A stretch of DNA of 64,000 nucleotides from Chimonanthus salicifolius (taxonomy: Eukaryota > Streptophyta > Magnoliopsida > Laurales > Calycanthaceae), in contig CM023540.1 in NCBI GenBank assembly GCA_013350335.1, positions 48,714,552 through 48,778,551 of the forward strand, written 5' to 3'. Positions 34,155 to 46,667 of the stretch are shown here, in pieces; the first letter of the stretch is position 1; every line of letters begins with the position of its first letter. The notes beneath the pieces were generated by a model, which was not told the DNA's origin, ran no database searches, and saw only the letters and a list, made by a program, of their open reading frames with translations. Both the position numbers and the translations under genes were made by a program.

Positions 34155-37100
34155 GCAACTTTTTTTTTTTCTTCTCCAAATGGAAACAACCCACCTAATA
34201 CCTTCCATTTTTAACTCTCCAAATCTGAATCCCTCTGGAATAATCCAGCCGACCTCTTTCTTATAAACCCATGCGACTTTAGCTAAGATTTTCACATGAT
34301 TTCGATCTTATTCAAGCAGTAGCAACCCGGACCCGAATGAGAACGATCTCCAATCATTGTAGAACAGCGAACGATCCTCTGCGGTCCAGTGCCGTTGTTT
34401 TTCATCTTCGTTGCCAAGTGGTTCAGGTCAGTTACTCATCCTTTTCGTTTTCCTTTTCTCCTACCTCTTCCACTCTGCAACAAGCCTATCTATTCTTCTC
34501 TTAACTGAAACCATAAGACCACCAACATGGGCAAGAAACGCATCAAAACATGAAACAGTTCACAAATCAGGAAAATCAGCCCATGAATCATTAATACTTG
34601 GGAATGATTCTTCAATCCCCAAAATCGTTGGTAAGTCTGGGTCTGCAGTAAGCCAAACTATTGTGGGTTTTAGTTACGGAGAGAATTTGTTGGGACTTAG
34701 GCTGCCATAGTTGAGACCATCCGTCCACAACTTTGAGCACGGCATGCAGCCCTCCCCATTTTAGATGTTCAGCCGAGCCCTTTTGTGGGATATTTTACCT
34801 TTAGCTATTGCCTTAATGTTAACGTAGTTAAGTACTTATTAAATCAAAATTACTATGGGTTATTGTTATTTTCCTTAAAGGCAAACAGTCCCTAAATCGT
34901 CCCAAGTTAGGACTGTTTTTAAACTCAAACCACAATCTTATTTATCTATTATGTTATGATGATAGTACATGACTTGAACCTTTATGGATTTTCCCTTGCC
35001 AGTCCTATTTTATTTTGCTTTATCACATTACTACATAATGTAAGATTTTGAGAGTTTTCAGTAGATATCCAATCATTATGTTATTTATTCAAATGGTTTA
35101 ACTTGAGATTTACTGTTCTTTCGTTTCCCCCAATTTATCAAAGGTATTTGATGATTTTGAGATACCAATGTTTTCCTATATATCTAAATCACTAGTTTGT
35201 ACTGTGTATTTGGTTTTGAGTATTAAGATTTAAAACTATATATCATTGGTTTATGGTTTCAAATTCTTTGCTAAAGTTATTTGTTTTACCATTTTTATAT
35301 ATCTCTATCTAAATTATTTCATCATGTAAACATGAAAGTCCCCTTTTATTTATTTATTCCATGGTTTGAGCACCAAAGAGATTTGAAAATATATATATCA
35401 GTTTAGATGGTTTTATTAACCATTGTATTTGATTAAATTATTTTATGTTCTAGATTCTTGCGAACTTGTTTATAATTTTATTATGCTTATTTGTTTAAAT
35501 TACCTAAGTTATTTAGTTCTATTTATTTAAGTTTCCTTCTTTCATATTGTTAAGATAGTATGTGATTTAAACATGTAGGTGTTTATTAATGTCACAAATT
35601 CTTGAGGTTTTCTTTCCTACCTTTACAAAAGTACCACCGTTCCTTAGTGATTTTAAATATTTAAAACATCAAAGTGAATTTTAAGGGTACTTGCTGTCCT
35701 ATTTGTTCAATATTTTGAAATACACTAAACTAACCGTGATATGTTGTCTTGCTGAAAAGATTGGGAGGATAATACGTTACTGCTCTATGAACCATGTTTA
35801 GAGATTGCCTACATGTTAGAAAAGCCCAAATACCTAATTGGATGTTTAAGATAGTTCATTACCTATCCTTTTGGCTGTCCTACAACCCAATTCCCCCCAT
35901 ATTCATTAAATTTAGAGTCTTGTAAATAATTGATGGACATAATACTAATGGTATTTGGACTTTGACACTATTTGTCGCTAGAAAGATACGCGGACTTCTC
36001 TTTGACACTTCACGAATTTCTAGAACCGAGAGTAATCCCGACACAATTCTTGTTAACCTGCGATTCATCTTTCTTCGCTGATCATCTTTGATCAGGTAGG
36101 TTTTTCTACATTATTGAAGTACTAAAGTTGTGACTTAAATATAGTATTTTGTTATTATGAATGAGATGATTGATTTTCCCAAAATTTATATGTTCAATTA
36201 TGAAAAGAGATGATGCTTATTTTACTTTTGAAATACTTGAGATGTTTTCACATATATTTGTATGAGATTTGACATCATGATACATTTATAGACCTCATGT
36301 ACATTTGCATGGGATGGAAATTGTATATGATCGAGCCAAAGATGAGAGGGCCGAACATGATTTGGTCTCGTGTCTATATTTATATGGAATTGAATAAACA
36401 GTTGAGATTTGGCATATTTTTTAATATATGGCATATGGAATTGGGCAAAGGAGCCCCAGTGTCAGATAGAAGTCCTGAAACCTGAGCAGGATGGGAGGGC
36501 AACACTCCCCTAGCAGTTCTAGTTAAGTTGTTGGTATTGGGTAGCAGCACCCAACCGGTGCCCCGAGAATGCTGCGAACATAATAGACCAGTGATAAAGA
36601 TAACCATTGAGATAAATTATGTGGTTGATGTATGGGGCATGAAAGGGCATTCATTCTTCATGACACCCATAGCATGGCATTGCATGATGAGTATAAGTAT
36701 GATTTTGAAATATGAAATTTATGTTACGATGTGAAAATGCTTTGAGAAATATATTATGTCATAACATGTGAATCTACTAACACCGATTTTTTAATTATAT
36801 GTTAATTTACTATAACACTTCTTGGTGCATTTCTTATGATCGGACTTCCTACTTAGCGCATTGATTAAGCTCATAATTTCCCCCCTTTAGATGCCTGTAA
36901 CACCCTGGAATTTCAAAGTTATTATTTTATATGAAATTATTTATATTTACGGAATTGCCATTGTAATAAAATTGACTTGAATTTAAATGGGTCAATGGCT
37001 CAATGAAGACCCAAAGGATGGTAGTTTGTTTACAAAACAAATAAATGGATAAGATGAATTTAAACGGGTCAAGAATCATATTTGGGTCAAATTTTGATAA

Positions 37101-38251
37101 ATGGGTCAAAATGGCTAGATGGGACCCAATGGGTCGTGAATGGCTTGATTAACCATGGATTGAGTTCAAGCTTAGTTAATTTAAGTTTATTAATTGCTTG
37201 AGTTTGGTTTGAGTTGAAATGAATGATGGGTTTAGTTGAGTTGAATTTATTAGTTAAGTTAAATTAAATGAATGAGTTAGGTTGGGTGAGTTGAATAAAT
37301 GAGTTGGATGAATATGTATTTTTATTGTAAGTGAGTGAAGTGTGTGAATGAGAGGGGAAGTGTTTTAATTCCAAATTTTGAGCAAGGAAAAACGTTGGTG
37401 CATGGGAGACATTACCATGCATGTAACCCCCATTTATGTGATGAATAAAATGGGAGTTACATTTTGAATGGGAGTTACATTTTGAAATTACATAGAATGC
37501 ATAGGGACGTTGGATGCATGAGAATATTGCATGCATGTAACAGCTACAATGGAGTCAGTGGGATGGCTGTTTTGAGAGGTACAAATGCAAGAGTTTCATC
37601 TCAAAGATGAAATGGAATCACATGGGACGTTGATGAGCATTAAGAGGTGGCGGTTACACATGGGCTGCATCAAGGGTGAGGAGTTACTTATTTCAAATAT
37701 TCAAATCAAGCATGAGAAATGAATGGACATGGAGTTTTCATCTCAAGGATGGAAACTCCCAAACGGTTCACTAATGGAAGATGAAGGTGATACAAATTAA
37801 GCTAGGGCTAAAACCGTTGGAGCCTAGGAGAGTTTCATTTTCAAATGAAACTCTCACATGCAATGGTAATGAGAAAAGGAGTTAAGAAGGGGGGTTACAC
37901 AAGTCCAACCAACAAGGGACGTTGGGAGCATGGGGAGGTTTCATCTCATGATGAAACCCCCAAATAACATAAGGTTTAGGGTTAAGGCAATGGGAGTTAC
38001 ACAAGGTTAACCTTGGGCTGGTTTTGATTAAACAAAGGGTGCCCATTTCACTCTCTCTCTCTCTTTCTCTTGGCTGTTCTCTGTCTTCCCAAACACTAAG
38101 AGCAGCAGCTGGTTGTTAATCAGTCCTTGGTTTGATCCCTTTTCATCAAGACAAGTTCAGCAAAAGGGAAGGAACAAGCGGGAGTGAAGATCAAGTGGAG
38201 GAGTCGCGGAAACGGTAGGTGTTCGATAAACTATTTTTAATTAAGAATTAT

Positions 38252-39522
38252 GATCCGGCCATTGGATGGCTGAATCTAACAAGGGTTAGATATTTGATGG
38301 AAGTTTATGAATAAGATAAAAAAAAATATGGACCATAGGGTTCGGCCCTTTGGATGGCCGAACCCCATGAGAAAATTGGTGGATTCTATGGTATTTGAAA
38401 GTCAAAATCCATATTTTGGAGTGGGGCTTTTAAAAGATTTTTATATGGAATTAAGCTTACTGTTTTGGAGTAGATATGGCATGACTGAACCATATTTATC
38501 TTATGTTAACTTGCTGATTAATTTCATAGATAAATATGGCTGGATTTTCATTAGGAGAACCATAGGGTTCGGTCATATGTATGGCCGAACCCCATGGACT
38601 GTTTTGAGGATGGATTTGGGTTTTGATTTAAGATGTAAATACATGTTTTAGAATGGTTAAAAACATGGATTTGGGTGCTGGTTTCAGACCCAAGATAAAG
38701 GGTTAAATGTTCAAAATCAATTTCATGATGTTCGGCCAATGAGCATGGCCGAACCCTATGAAATTGGGCTAAATTTTGAATGGTTGTTTGAAAGGTAAAA
38801 AACTGATTTAAATATACTGTTATTACATGATTAATTGAGGTTTAAAAACAGTAACATAACCATTGGGTTCGGCCACCATAGAGGGCCGAACCCCATGTAA
38901 AAGGATGTTGGTTTTCATGTTGTGAACCCATGGAAACCATGAAAATCCATGGACTGTTTTGTGGAATAATTGGGTTAAGTTTATGATGGACATTAGGTAT
39001 TATTTATATGCTTTGATTTAAGAATAATATATTTTTGTTTATGGAGTTAGTATGGGTAAGTAATCAGCCAACATGAATGATGGAAATTGGGGATAAAAAT
39101 CACATTGGTGAGGTTCGGCCATGTGTATGGCCGAACCCCACTAATGGTAATTGTGGGACATAGTGGTTAGTTATGGAGATATGGAAGATTTAAGAAGGAT
39201 CAAATTAAGTGGTGAGGTTCAGCCGTGTGTATGGCCGAACCCCACTAAGATGGTTTTATGGTAGGTGATGGAAGTTAGCTAATTTAAAGCAAAGGTTGGT
39301 CTCAATGGCACAATCGTAATTATGACTGAAATGATCAAAAAATAAAATGATCATATGATGGGATAAATGGGCTAAAACCAAAGTAGTAAGGTTCAGCCAT
39401 AATGTATGGCCGAACCCTACCAAGGTTCATTTAGAAGTTTGGGTAATTAGATGGTTTTAATTAAATAAAAGAATGACCAAAGTTTTAATGGATGAGGTTC
39501 GGCTATGGCTTTGGCCGAACCC
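38252..39522. repeat. Nine dispersed GGTTCGGCC-n-GGCCGAACC inverted motifs
   Basis: Each motif is a 9-bp inverted repeat around a loop of about 7-9 bases. Positions: 38252-38276 (degenerate), 38339-38364, 38566-38591, 38730-38755, 38867-38893, 39112-39137, 39216-39242, 39390-39416, 39496-39522. Spacings run from about 85 to 245 bp and the sequences between are not obviously repeated. Arms are conserved, loops vary, and one arm sometimes has a single change (for example GGTTCAGCC), which would still allow G-U pairing in RNA. Confidence 0.93.
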
Positions 39523-39819
39523 CACTAGGTGGTTCTTGGAACATTAAGCTTTGCTGGAATTAGGTGGATAAATGATTAACTTGCTGCCATGTACATAGGG
39601 TATTCGGATTTTTAGAACGGTGAGCAAGCCGTGATCGGAAGACGGTCCAAAGGAAGGGTCGAACAAAGTAAACTATTGTAGGTTTCCTACCTTGTTGTAA
39701 CCACATATCTTATTCGCTGTTTTATGTTTATTTGAATAAGTTATTTGAATGAAATGATATTTACCAATGACATGTTTGCATAGACATCTCATGCATGGCA
39801 TGGGATAATGGTGTTGTAA

Positions 39820-39973
39820 CCGGAGGCCACACTCCGTCGGGGCGTCCGAAAGACCACTGTGGGGTACCCTGATGATGAGAATCCCATCAGGAGGAATCCG
39901 GAGGCCAGACTCCGTCGGGGCGTCCGAAAGACCACTGTGAGTTACCTTGACGATGAGAATCCCGTCAAGTGAT
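39820..39973. repeat. 78-bp tandem repeat in the inner solo LTR
   Basis: Two units, starting CCGGAGGCCA at 39820 and 39898, share TCCGTCGGGGCGTCCGAAAG and ACCACTGTG blocks and the following GATGAGAATCCC. A few substitutions separate them. Confidence 0.9.
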
Positions 39974-41157
39974 GGCTATGTTGAATGGTGATGGGTGGGA
40001 CTCATTACATATTCATTTCATACATAGCATATTTTTATAGAATTTTGTCACACATGTATTACTATTATACTATTTGCATGTTTTTGACTAACCATGTGGT
40101 AGCCCTATTCGGAAACACTACTGGGCGCGTTGATCTAACGCCCTATCTATATCCTTAGTGGATGATGCAGGGAAAGGAAAGAACGTGGTTGGAGAAGAGG
40201 ACCAAGCACGAAAACTTGGGTGGTTTGAATGATTGGAATGGACTATGAATGGATTATTTATGGACTTGTTATTTGATTTATTTGGACAATGTAATTTGGT
40301 AATTAGATGTTGGCATGTAATAAGTAGTTAAGTAGATGCTATGGTTGGATTTATTTGGATGGTTTGGAATGAATGGTAGACTCAGGTTATATAATAATTT
40401 TGGAGAATAAATTAGGTACTTTGCTATCTAAGAATGGAAAATTGGATTAGTCATAGGATCTATTATAACCTCAGTTAGATTTAGACTAAATTAATTCCGC
40501 TAGTTATATATGTACCATGTGCGGATCAGTTTTATGGACTTAGTTCATACGCACATGAGCTTGGCCAGTTAAGGGTCGGATTTAGAGATCCGAACTTAAC
40601 TCGCGTCGTGACATTCCACCCCGATCACTTGTTGATTATTATTATACTTAAAAAAAAAATAAACTCTGAAAATTAGAGTGAAAAGGGCGGGGTGTTACAA
40701 TGCGAATGCAGATCAAAGAAAAAAGAGCAAGATCGGACTAAGTGGCAGTCATGAATGAACGAGATTTACGCATAGAGATGCATAAATAGTTTAGTTTATT
40801 TTGTTTTAGTTTGAGAACAATGTAATTTATAGGAAAGTTTAATTGGAAAGGTAATAACTTTAATTCTTAGTGCGTTTGAATTTTTTATATTTGACTTATG
40901 GAGAATTCTTTTTTTTTTATTTTCAGATGTGAGTTCTTCATGAATATAAATGTAAGTATTAATTTTTCCACTGTTTATTATAGCATGTGTAAATGTTACT
41001 ATGGATTTCAATCCATGCACGTGCTAGGCTGGGCCAGTCGAGGGTCGGGACTTTGGACTCGGACTTGGCTCGCGTCGCGACACTCGCCTCCCTCCACGGA
41101 AATATTTATCTATTTCACTATGATCTCACCCTTGGGAGGGAGGGGTGTTACAGGTCC

Positions 41158-41715
41158 CACCAAAAGCTGGTATTAACGTCGTTGCCAATGGCAGTGGATG
41201 GTGAGACATTTGACCTTATCGCGCACAGACAGCAAGGATCGCCAAGCCCAATAGGAGGAATTACCATGGCTAGCTTCCCAAATGTTTCTACCCCTCAGAT
41301 ACTTAGCGTGAATCCATTTGATCCAGAGATCGTCCTTCGAATTGGCGATATTCCAGATTTGCTTCCTTAGGCAGGCTTGATTGATGAAATGAATTGGACG
41401 TAAGCCTAACCCACCTTTACTTTTAGGACAACAGATTTTTGGCCAACAAACAGTGTGAAGCCTCCTCGATTGCGTGCTACCTCAGAGGAAATCCCACATT
41501 AATTTTTCAATTTTCTCCGTACAAGATTTCGGCAAGAGGAAGGCATTAGCCCAAAATATATATGGAAGTTGTTTATGGTAGATCGAAGCAACTCAATTCT
41601 ACCAGCAAAATAAAGGGAGCTGCCATTCCAACCAAACAATCTGGTCCAGATCTTTGAAATGAGGGGAGCACATGTAGCAGAATGGAGCCTAGTAGAGAAA
41701 AGGGGGAGACCGATG
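41158..41715 (-). pseudogene. LINE reverse-transcriptase C-terminal part
   Basis: On the - strand: [20 protein letters not shown], then FAGRIELLRSTINNFHIYF, then GLGLRPIHFINQACL. This is the block following the RT active site in plant LINEs. It is the upstream half of the LINE that continues at 32958. Its 5' end is fused into the gypsy integrase near 41715, so the LINE is 5'-truncated. Confidence 0.82.
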
Positions 41716-42090
41716 AGTTGGTGACCTTCCAAAAACAACTTCAAAAGGTGACTTACCAGTTGATCTATTCTTTACGTTGTTGTATGCAAACTCGGCTTGA
41801 GCAAGAGCCAAGTCCCATTGTTTTGGACTATCACTAGAGAGGCAGCGAATAAGATTTCCAAGTGTTCTATTGACAATCTCGGTTTGCCCATCGGTCTGTG
41901 GATGGCATGTACTGCTAAACTGTAGAGAAGTATCGTACCGTGACCATAGAGTGCACCAAAAGTGACTGAGAAATTTAGGTGTCACGATCCGATATGATAG
42001 GCTTTGAAACTCCATGCAAACGAACAACCTCTCTGAAAAATAGGTGAGCAACACTAGAGGCATATAATGTCTTCTTGCATGCGACAAAGT
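41715..42090 (-). pseudogene. Gypsy integrase remnant
   Basis: The - strand shows [20 protein letters not shown] and [20 protein letters not shown], the distal integrase core, then runs into LINE sequence. The N-terminal zinc-binding part is recognisable only in pieces at 42090-42330. Confidence 0.85.
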
Positions 42091-42608
42091 GAGCCATCTT
42101 AGAAAATCTGTCTACAATCACAAACATCTAGTCAAATCCACGCTATCCGCGCGGAAGACCTAAGATGAAATCCATCGATAGATCCTCCAACGAAACATTA
42201 GGAACTAACAGTGGAGTGTATAGACCCGTGTTTTGCACTTGCCCCTTCGATTCTTGACAGGTGTAGCATCTTTAGAAAAATTTTGTAACATCTCTCTTTA
42301 GCTAGGGCCAATAGTAGCATTCTTCAACCTACGCAATGCTTTTATCTTTTCCAAAGTGACCTCCAAGGCCACCTCCATGCAACTCCCATATGACGTTCTC
42401 TTGAAGTGAACTTTCCAGGATGCATAGCTGAGTACCTTTAAGGAGGAACACGTCATGGAGTTTCCCCTTTATAAGGTTTTTCTACATGGAGACGCTTTCA
42501 CTCATCTGCATAATCATCATCATCCGCATATAAGTCCAGTAAGAAAATCAAAACCAACTATCTCTCCTCGTGCAATATTGAGTAGAGTTATTTTCCATCT
42601 TAAAGTAT

Positions 42609-42990
42609 CTACAACTTTATTTTGTTGTCGGATTTATGTTTGAGCACAAAGGTGAACTTTGAATGAAAACGACCCAGGGAGTATGCATGTGGTTTGGAGA
42701 GGTAGACCATTTTTTTTTGTGCATCACTTAGCTTTTCTCTAAAATAAGCCACTGGTCTGCCTTCTTGAGATAAAATTGCTTCAATGCCAACTGCGGATGC
42801 ATCACAATTGACCTCGACCACCTTGTCAAAGCTTGGCAAGGCTAAGACAGGAGCAATGGTGTGTTTCTCATTGATCAAGTTGAAACTCTTTTCAGCAGCT
42901 TCGGTCTATGTGAATTGTTTCTTCTTTAGGCATTCAATGAGAGGAGTGACAACACTGCTAAAATTCTTCACAAACCGTCGATAGAAGGTT
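42609..42990 (-). pseudogene. Gypsy RNase H remnant
   Basis: [20 protein letters not shown] and [15 protein letters not shown] on the - strand match gypsy RNase H. The frame breaks after about 42640. Confidence 0.85.
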
Positions 42991-43770
42991 GCAAGGCAAT
43001 GGAAGCTCCTAACATCACTAAATGTTCGTGAAGTGGGCCACTCACGATAGCACAGACATTATCTCCATCGACTTGTATTCCAGAGGATCCAACAACATAT
43101 CCCCAGGATGGCAAGTTTATCTGCAAGAAAAGTACATTTCTTTTATGAACATATAAATTGTTCTCTTTGAGTACCTGGAATACTTCGCGTAGATGTTGCA
43201 AGTGATCCTCCTTCGAATAGTTGTAGATGAGAATGTTGTCGAAGTAGACAACGATGAACTTTCCAATGAAAGGCTTCAATACTTGGTTCATCAGCCACAT
43301 GAATGTGCTTGGTGCGTTGCAGAGTCCAAACGGCATCACCAGCCATTCATAAAGTCCTTCTTTCAGTCTTGAAGGCATTATTCCATTCCTCTCCGAAGCC
43401 GGATACAGATATGATGCTACTCGCTTCTGAGATTTAGTTTACTCTTTCAAGCATATCTGTCATATCATCCAAGCGAGGAATGAGGAACTGGTACTTGACA
43501 ATGATTTTGTTGATGACACGACTATCAACATACATTCGCCAACTCCCGTCTTTCTTGGGTGTCAACAATAGCTGGAACGGCACAAGGGCTCATGCTGGTG
43601 CGAATCAAGCCCTTGTGCAATAAGTCCTCCACTTGGCCCTGTAGGATGTCAAACTCCTTAGGGCTCATCCTGTAGTGGGGCAGGTTTGGTAAGCTGGTTC
43701 CAGTGACAAGATCTATGTGATGTTGGATGTCCGCGTTGGAGGCAAGCCATCTGGAAGTCATCTGACATCA
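42968..43770 (-). pseudogene. Gypsy reverse transcriptase remnant
   Basis: [19 protein letters not shown] and [20 protein letters not shown] are present at 43160-43360. The catalytic pair normally read as DD is Asp-Asn here. Upstream, [18 protein letters not shown] and [16 protein letters not shown] mark the RT start at 43570-43690, in another frame. Confidence 0.85.
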
Positions 43771-43999
43771 ATTCTTGGAACTCATCAAGAATTGGGGTTA
43801 CCTCTGGTGAGGCTGGTACGGCTCCTGAGTTAGGTTCCTGGACGACCAGTGCAATGACTTCACCTGTTTCAAGTGACTCATGTTCAATGGCGTTGGCTAG
43901 GAGAAAAGACTCATTTTTCTCAAGTGCTGGATGCTGGCCTTTTCTTAGCTTAGTGGCGAGGATGATATTTACTCCATCTTTGCAAAAGGTGAAGATATT

Positions 44000-44360
44000 T
44001 GCACGTCCTTAATGGTGGGAATCGATGTCGTGCTGCCATGGGCGACCCAAAATCATGTGGATGACATCCATATCAACAACGTCGCAGAGGGCTTCATCTT
44101 TGTATCTCTTACCAAGGGAGAAGGAGACGAGGCACTGCTTCATTACTTGGGTCTCTTCCACATTCTTAATTCATCCGACCAAGTAGGTAGAGGGGTGCGG
44201 TTGGGTCGGCAAGCCCAACTTCTCTACCATCAACTAGGAGATCATATTCTCGCAGCTACCACCATCAATGATAACGTCACAGACTTTATCATTGACGGTG
44301 CATTGAGTCCTAAAGATCTTGTGACGTTGCGATGGGAGACCCTTCCTCGGTCTGCAGATT
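44000..44360 (-). pseudogene. Gypsy aspartic protease remnant
   Basis: The - strand near 44012-44080 encodes DVIHMILGRPWQHDIDSHH, the C-terminal flap of gypsy protease. The part with the catalytic Asp (GCSENMIS-like INDGGSCENMIS region) lies around 44230-44290. Confidence 0.72.
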
Positions 44361-44499
44361 AATCTGCGAGCCACCAAAGAGGATCCTTCATCTCCATAAT
44401 CGACATAAACTTCTTCATTGTCAACAACATATTCCTCTTGTCCAATATACTCTTCTTTCTCTTACTAAGCTTCTTTGTCATTATTGGTGGTAACTGCAA

Positions 44500-45309
44500 C
44501 TGAATGACGAGTAGGACAATTATTTGAACAGTGTCCTGGCTCACCGCAATGATAGCAATTTCCTAGCATAGGTCGCGCCTATAGGTTGTTTCGTCATGTG
44601 TCTTTGCCAACAGCAGGCTTCGGTGGGGCAACTAGTTGGTTTCGTGGTGGAACCTGTCGAAGAGGCACTGTCTGTTGAGAAGTGCATCCTAGGACTGGTG
44701 AGGGAGTCGAAGAAAGTTGATGGAAGGGTGTGTCTAGCCTATCGGTACATTCCTTCCTCCCTAGCAATCACTCTGACTTTCAGCTGTCGTGGCCAATTGA
44801 ACTGCCTCGCTCAAGATGTGAACATGCTGGTATCTGAAGCAATCGCGTAGTGAAACGCGAAGACTTCCCAACAATCATGAGACTTGTAGGGTCTCAATCT
44901 CAAGTAAGTCGGCTCTAGCAGAAAGGTTATAGAACTCTTCTACGTAGTCACAAACTGGACAGTTCCCCTGATGGCAATTCTAGTACTGCTCAAAGAGAAT
45001 TTGTTCATAATTAGTAGGGAGAAAATGAGTCCGCAGTAACTCTCTCATTCGTGTCCATGAATTGATAGGACGATTCTCTTATCGCTTTCGAGCGGCTTGT
45101 AGTTGTTCCCACCATGCGAATGCTCCACCCTTGAGTTGGCAGGCTACAAGCTTTACCTTCGTTGCCTCATCGATTTCCATGTAATCGAAGAAGCAGTTCG
45201 ACCTCCGAGAGCCAATCGAGGATGCCTTCGACATGCACTTGACCATTGAAAGATGGTAAGTCCATCTTTGCACGGTATTGTCAATCAATGTTGTTATTCG
45301 GAGGCTCAC
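44500..45309 (-). pseudogene. Gypsy gag remnant with intact zinc knuckle
   Basis: The gag domain is seen at 45079-45230 (ATKVKLVACQLKGGAFAWWE). A complete CCHC knuckle, CYHCGEPGHCSNNC, is encoded on the - strand at about 44520-44565. Stops lie between. Confidence 0.82.
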
Positions 45310-45553
45310 AGGTTGTCTTCTAGCTCCTCATCACTAGGATAATACTCAGGTCAAACTAGGGGTCTCCTACCCCGATTAACGCAATCACTTTGATTGTCGC
45401 AGTTGAGGTGTTGTTGCATCATCACTCGCAAATCTTCGATGGAGTGTTGAACTGCATTCATCTCAGTCCTGGTGACAGGCTAATTTTCTTTAGGATTGGT
45501 ATTGGCAGACATGGATTTTGTTTTTTTTGGTGATCTTTTTTTTGTGAATCGAT

Positions 45554-45566
45554 GCTCTGATAACCA
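45554..45566 (-). other. Gypsy primer-binding site
   Basis: The - strand reads TGGTTATCAGAGC, the tRNA-Met-type site with one extra T, two bases from the LTR. Confidence 0.82.
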
Positions 45567-45568
45567 CT

Positions 45569-46667
45569 TGATGCAGCGGGGATCGGTTTAAAGGGGAATT
45601 AGGACTGATAGGAAGTACTGGTTGAATTTAGTTGGGAATTAAATTGGATTTAAGTTGGGTTTTGGATGCTTGGCTAAGATGGGAAGTAAAAGGGCTATTG
45701 GCTCGATCAACTAAAGGCTAAGGCTGGTCCTAATGTGATCTTTAGGAGGCTATCTTTCCTAAGATACAGATCGTGAACAGTAACTGGAAAAGGGGGGTAT
45801 GCATGGTCATGGAAGGAATAAAAGGTGGAAAAATGGATTTGGGTTTGCTGGACAATGGGAATAATGGAAGACGAATGGAATGAGGTTGGTTGTTAGAAGG
45901 AATGGAGAGGTAAAGAAGATGGGAGAGGATGGGATAGTGGCTGAAAAGAGGGAAGATGGACGAACGTGTTACGGGTTCTGACAGAATCCTTCTGAACATA
46001 GGATGGCAGGGAAAGCTAGAGTAGTTTGGGCGTGAAAGAGTAGCAAACTAGCAGCAGAGACGGAATCGTCTCTGGTCTGGGAATCTCGACCTCAAGCTTC
46101 CAGGCTGAGGCAAAGATCTGAAACTTCAATGGGTGCAATAGTTAGCCAGCGACAGCAGAGCTAAAGAGAAAATCAAACACAAATACGCACAAACAGAGAA
46201 GAATCTCAAAGAGTTTTCATTCAATCAATCATCATCTTTACAATCCTGAAAGAGGGGGTATTTATTTACAACCTAAGCACTGAAAATAGAAAAGAAAATA
46301 CAATAGAAAGGAAGAAGAAAGAAAAGGAATAGGAGGTGCCTGATTCATAGGCTGTCTTCAGTCGGTTCAGTCGGTCATGCTTCCATCTTCATCTTCGTCG
46401 GTAGCGAAAGAAGGAAAGAGGGGAAAGACAGAAAGAGGGAAGATTGGGAAAGTAAAGGAAAAAGGGAGAAAGTGTCGTGCCCCTTTTGTTCTGGCTTTAC
46501 AAAGTCATGTGTGTCACGTGTGGACACACACATGCTGCATCATCTTCCCTCTTCTCCGTCTCTTCCGATGTTCCTCTATGCTTCTTCCTTCCATCACAGC
46601 AATACCTATTTTCCGTCTTGATTGGCGTTCTCTTCTCCATCTCAATTGACGATCATAGCAGTCCCTC
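45569..46667 (-). repeat. Gypsy 5' LTR, main part
   Basis: On the + strand it begins TGATGCAGCGGGGATCGG. It is followed by the inserted Copia at 46668, and LTR-like sequence resumes at 48393 (CCCTCTTCCCTCTTC) for at least about 45 bp. Fragments recur at 31123-31270 and 31475-31520. Confidence 0.75.

Larger units (their letters stand above)
36896..40699. mobile_element. Giant solo LTR (inner), 3.8 kb
   Basis: Starts TGTAACACCCTGG and ends GGGCGGGGTGTTACA, so the termini are TG...CA with a ten-base inverted match. ATGCC precedes it (36891-36895) and ATGCG follows (40700-40704), a 4/5 target duplication. The tail resembles that of the outer element: GGCCAGT.AGGGTCGG and ACTCGCGTCG.GACA occur at 40564-40615 and 41033-41083, indicating related families. 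No coding sequence is present. It carries nine GGTTCGGCC/GGCCGAACC motifs and a 78-bp tandem repeat. Confidence 0.75.
32964..41152. mobile_element. Giant solo LTR (outer), interrupted
   Basis: The block starts TGTAGTGACCTGACCC and ends GGGAGGGAGGGGTGTTACA, with GGTCC duplicated at 32959-32963 and 41153-41157 in the middle of a LINE. Without the nested insertion (36896-40699) it is about 4.4 kb. It has TG...CA ends, no coding sequence, no primer site and no second copy. This fits a solo LTR left by recombination between the LTRs of a large gypsy element; plant chromovirus families have LTRs of several kb. A long foldback occupies 33386-34154. Confidence 0.72.

Noticed and set aside
38252..39522. 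CRISPR-like array from the regularly recurring hairpin motif
   Set aside because: Spacing is irregular, units are inverted repeats rather than direct repeats with unique equal spacers, there are no cas genes, and the DNA is from a plant nuclear genome.
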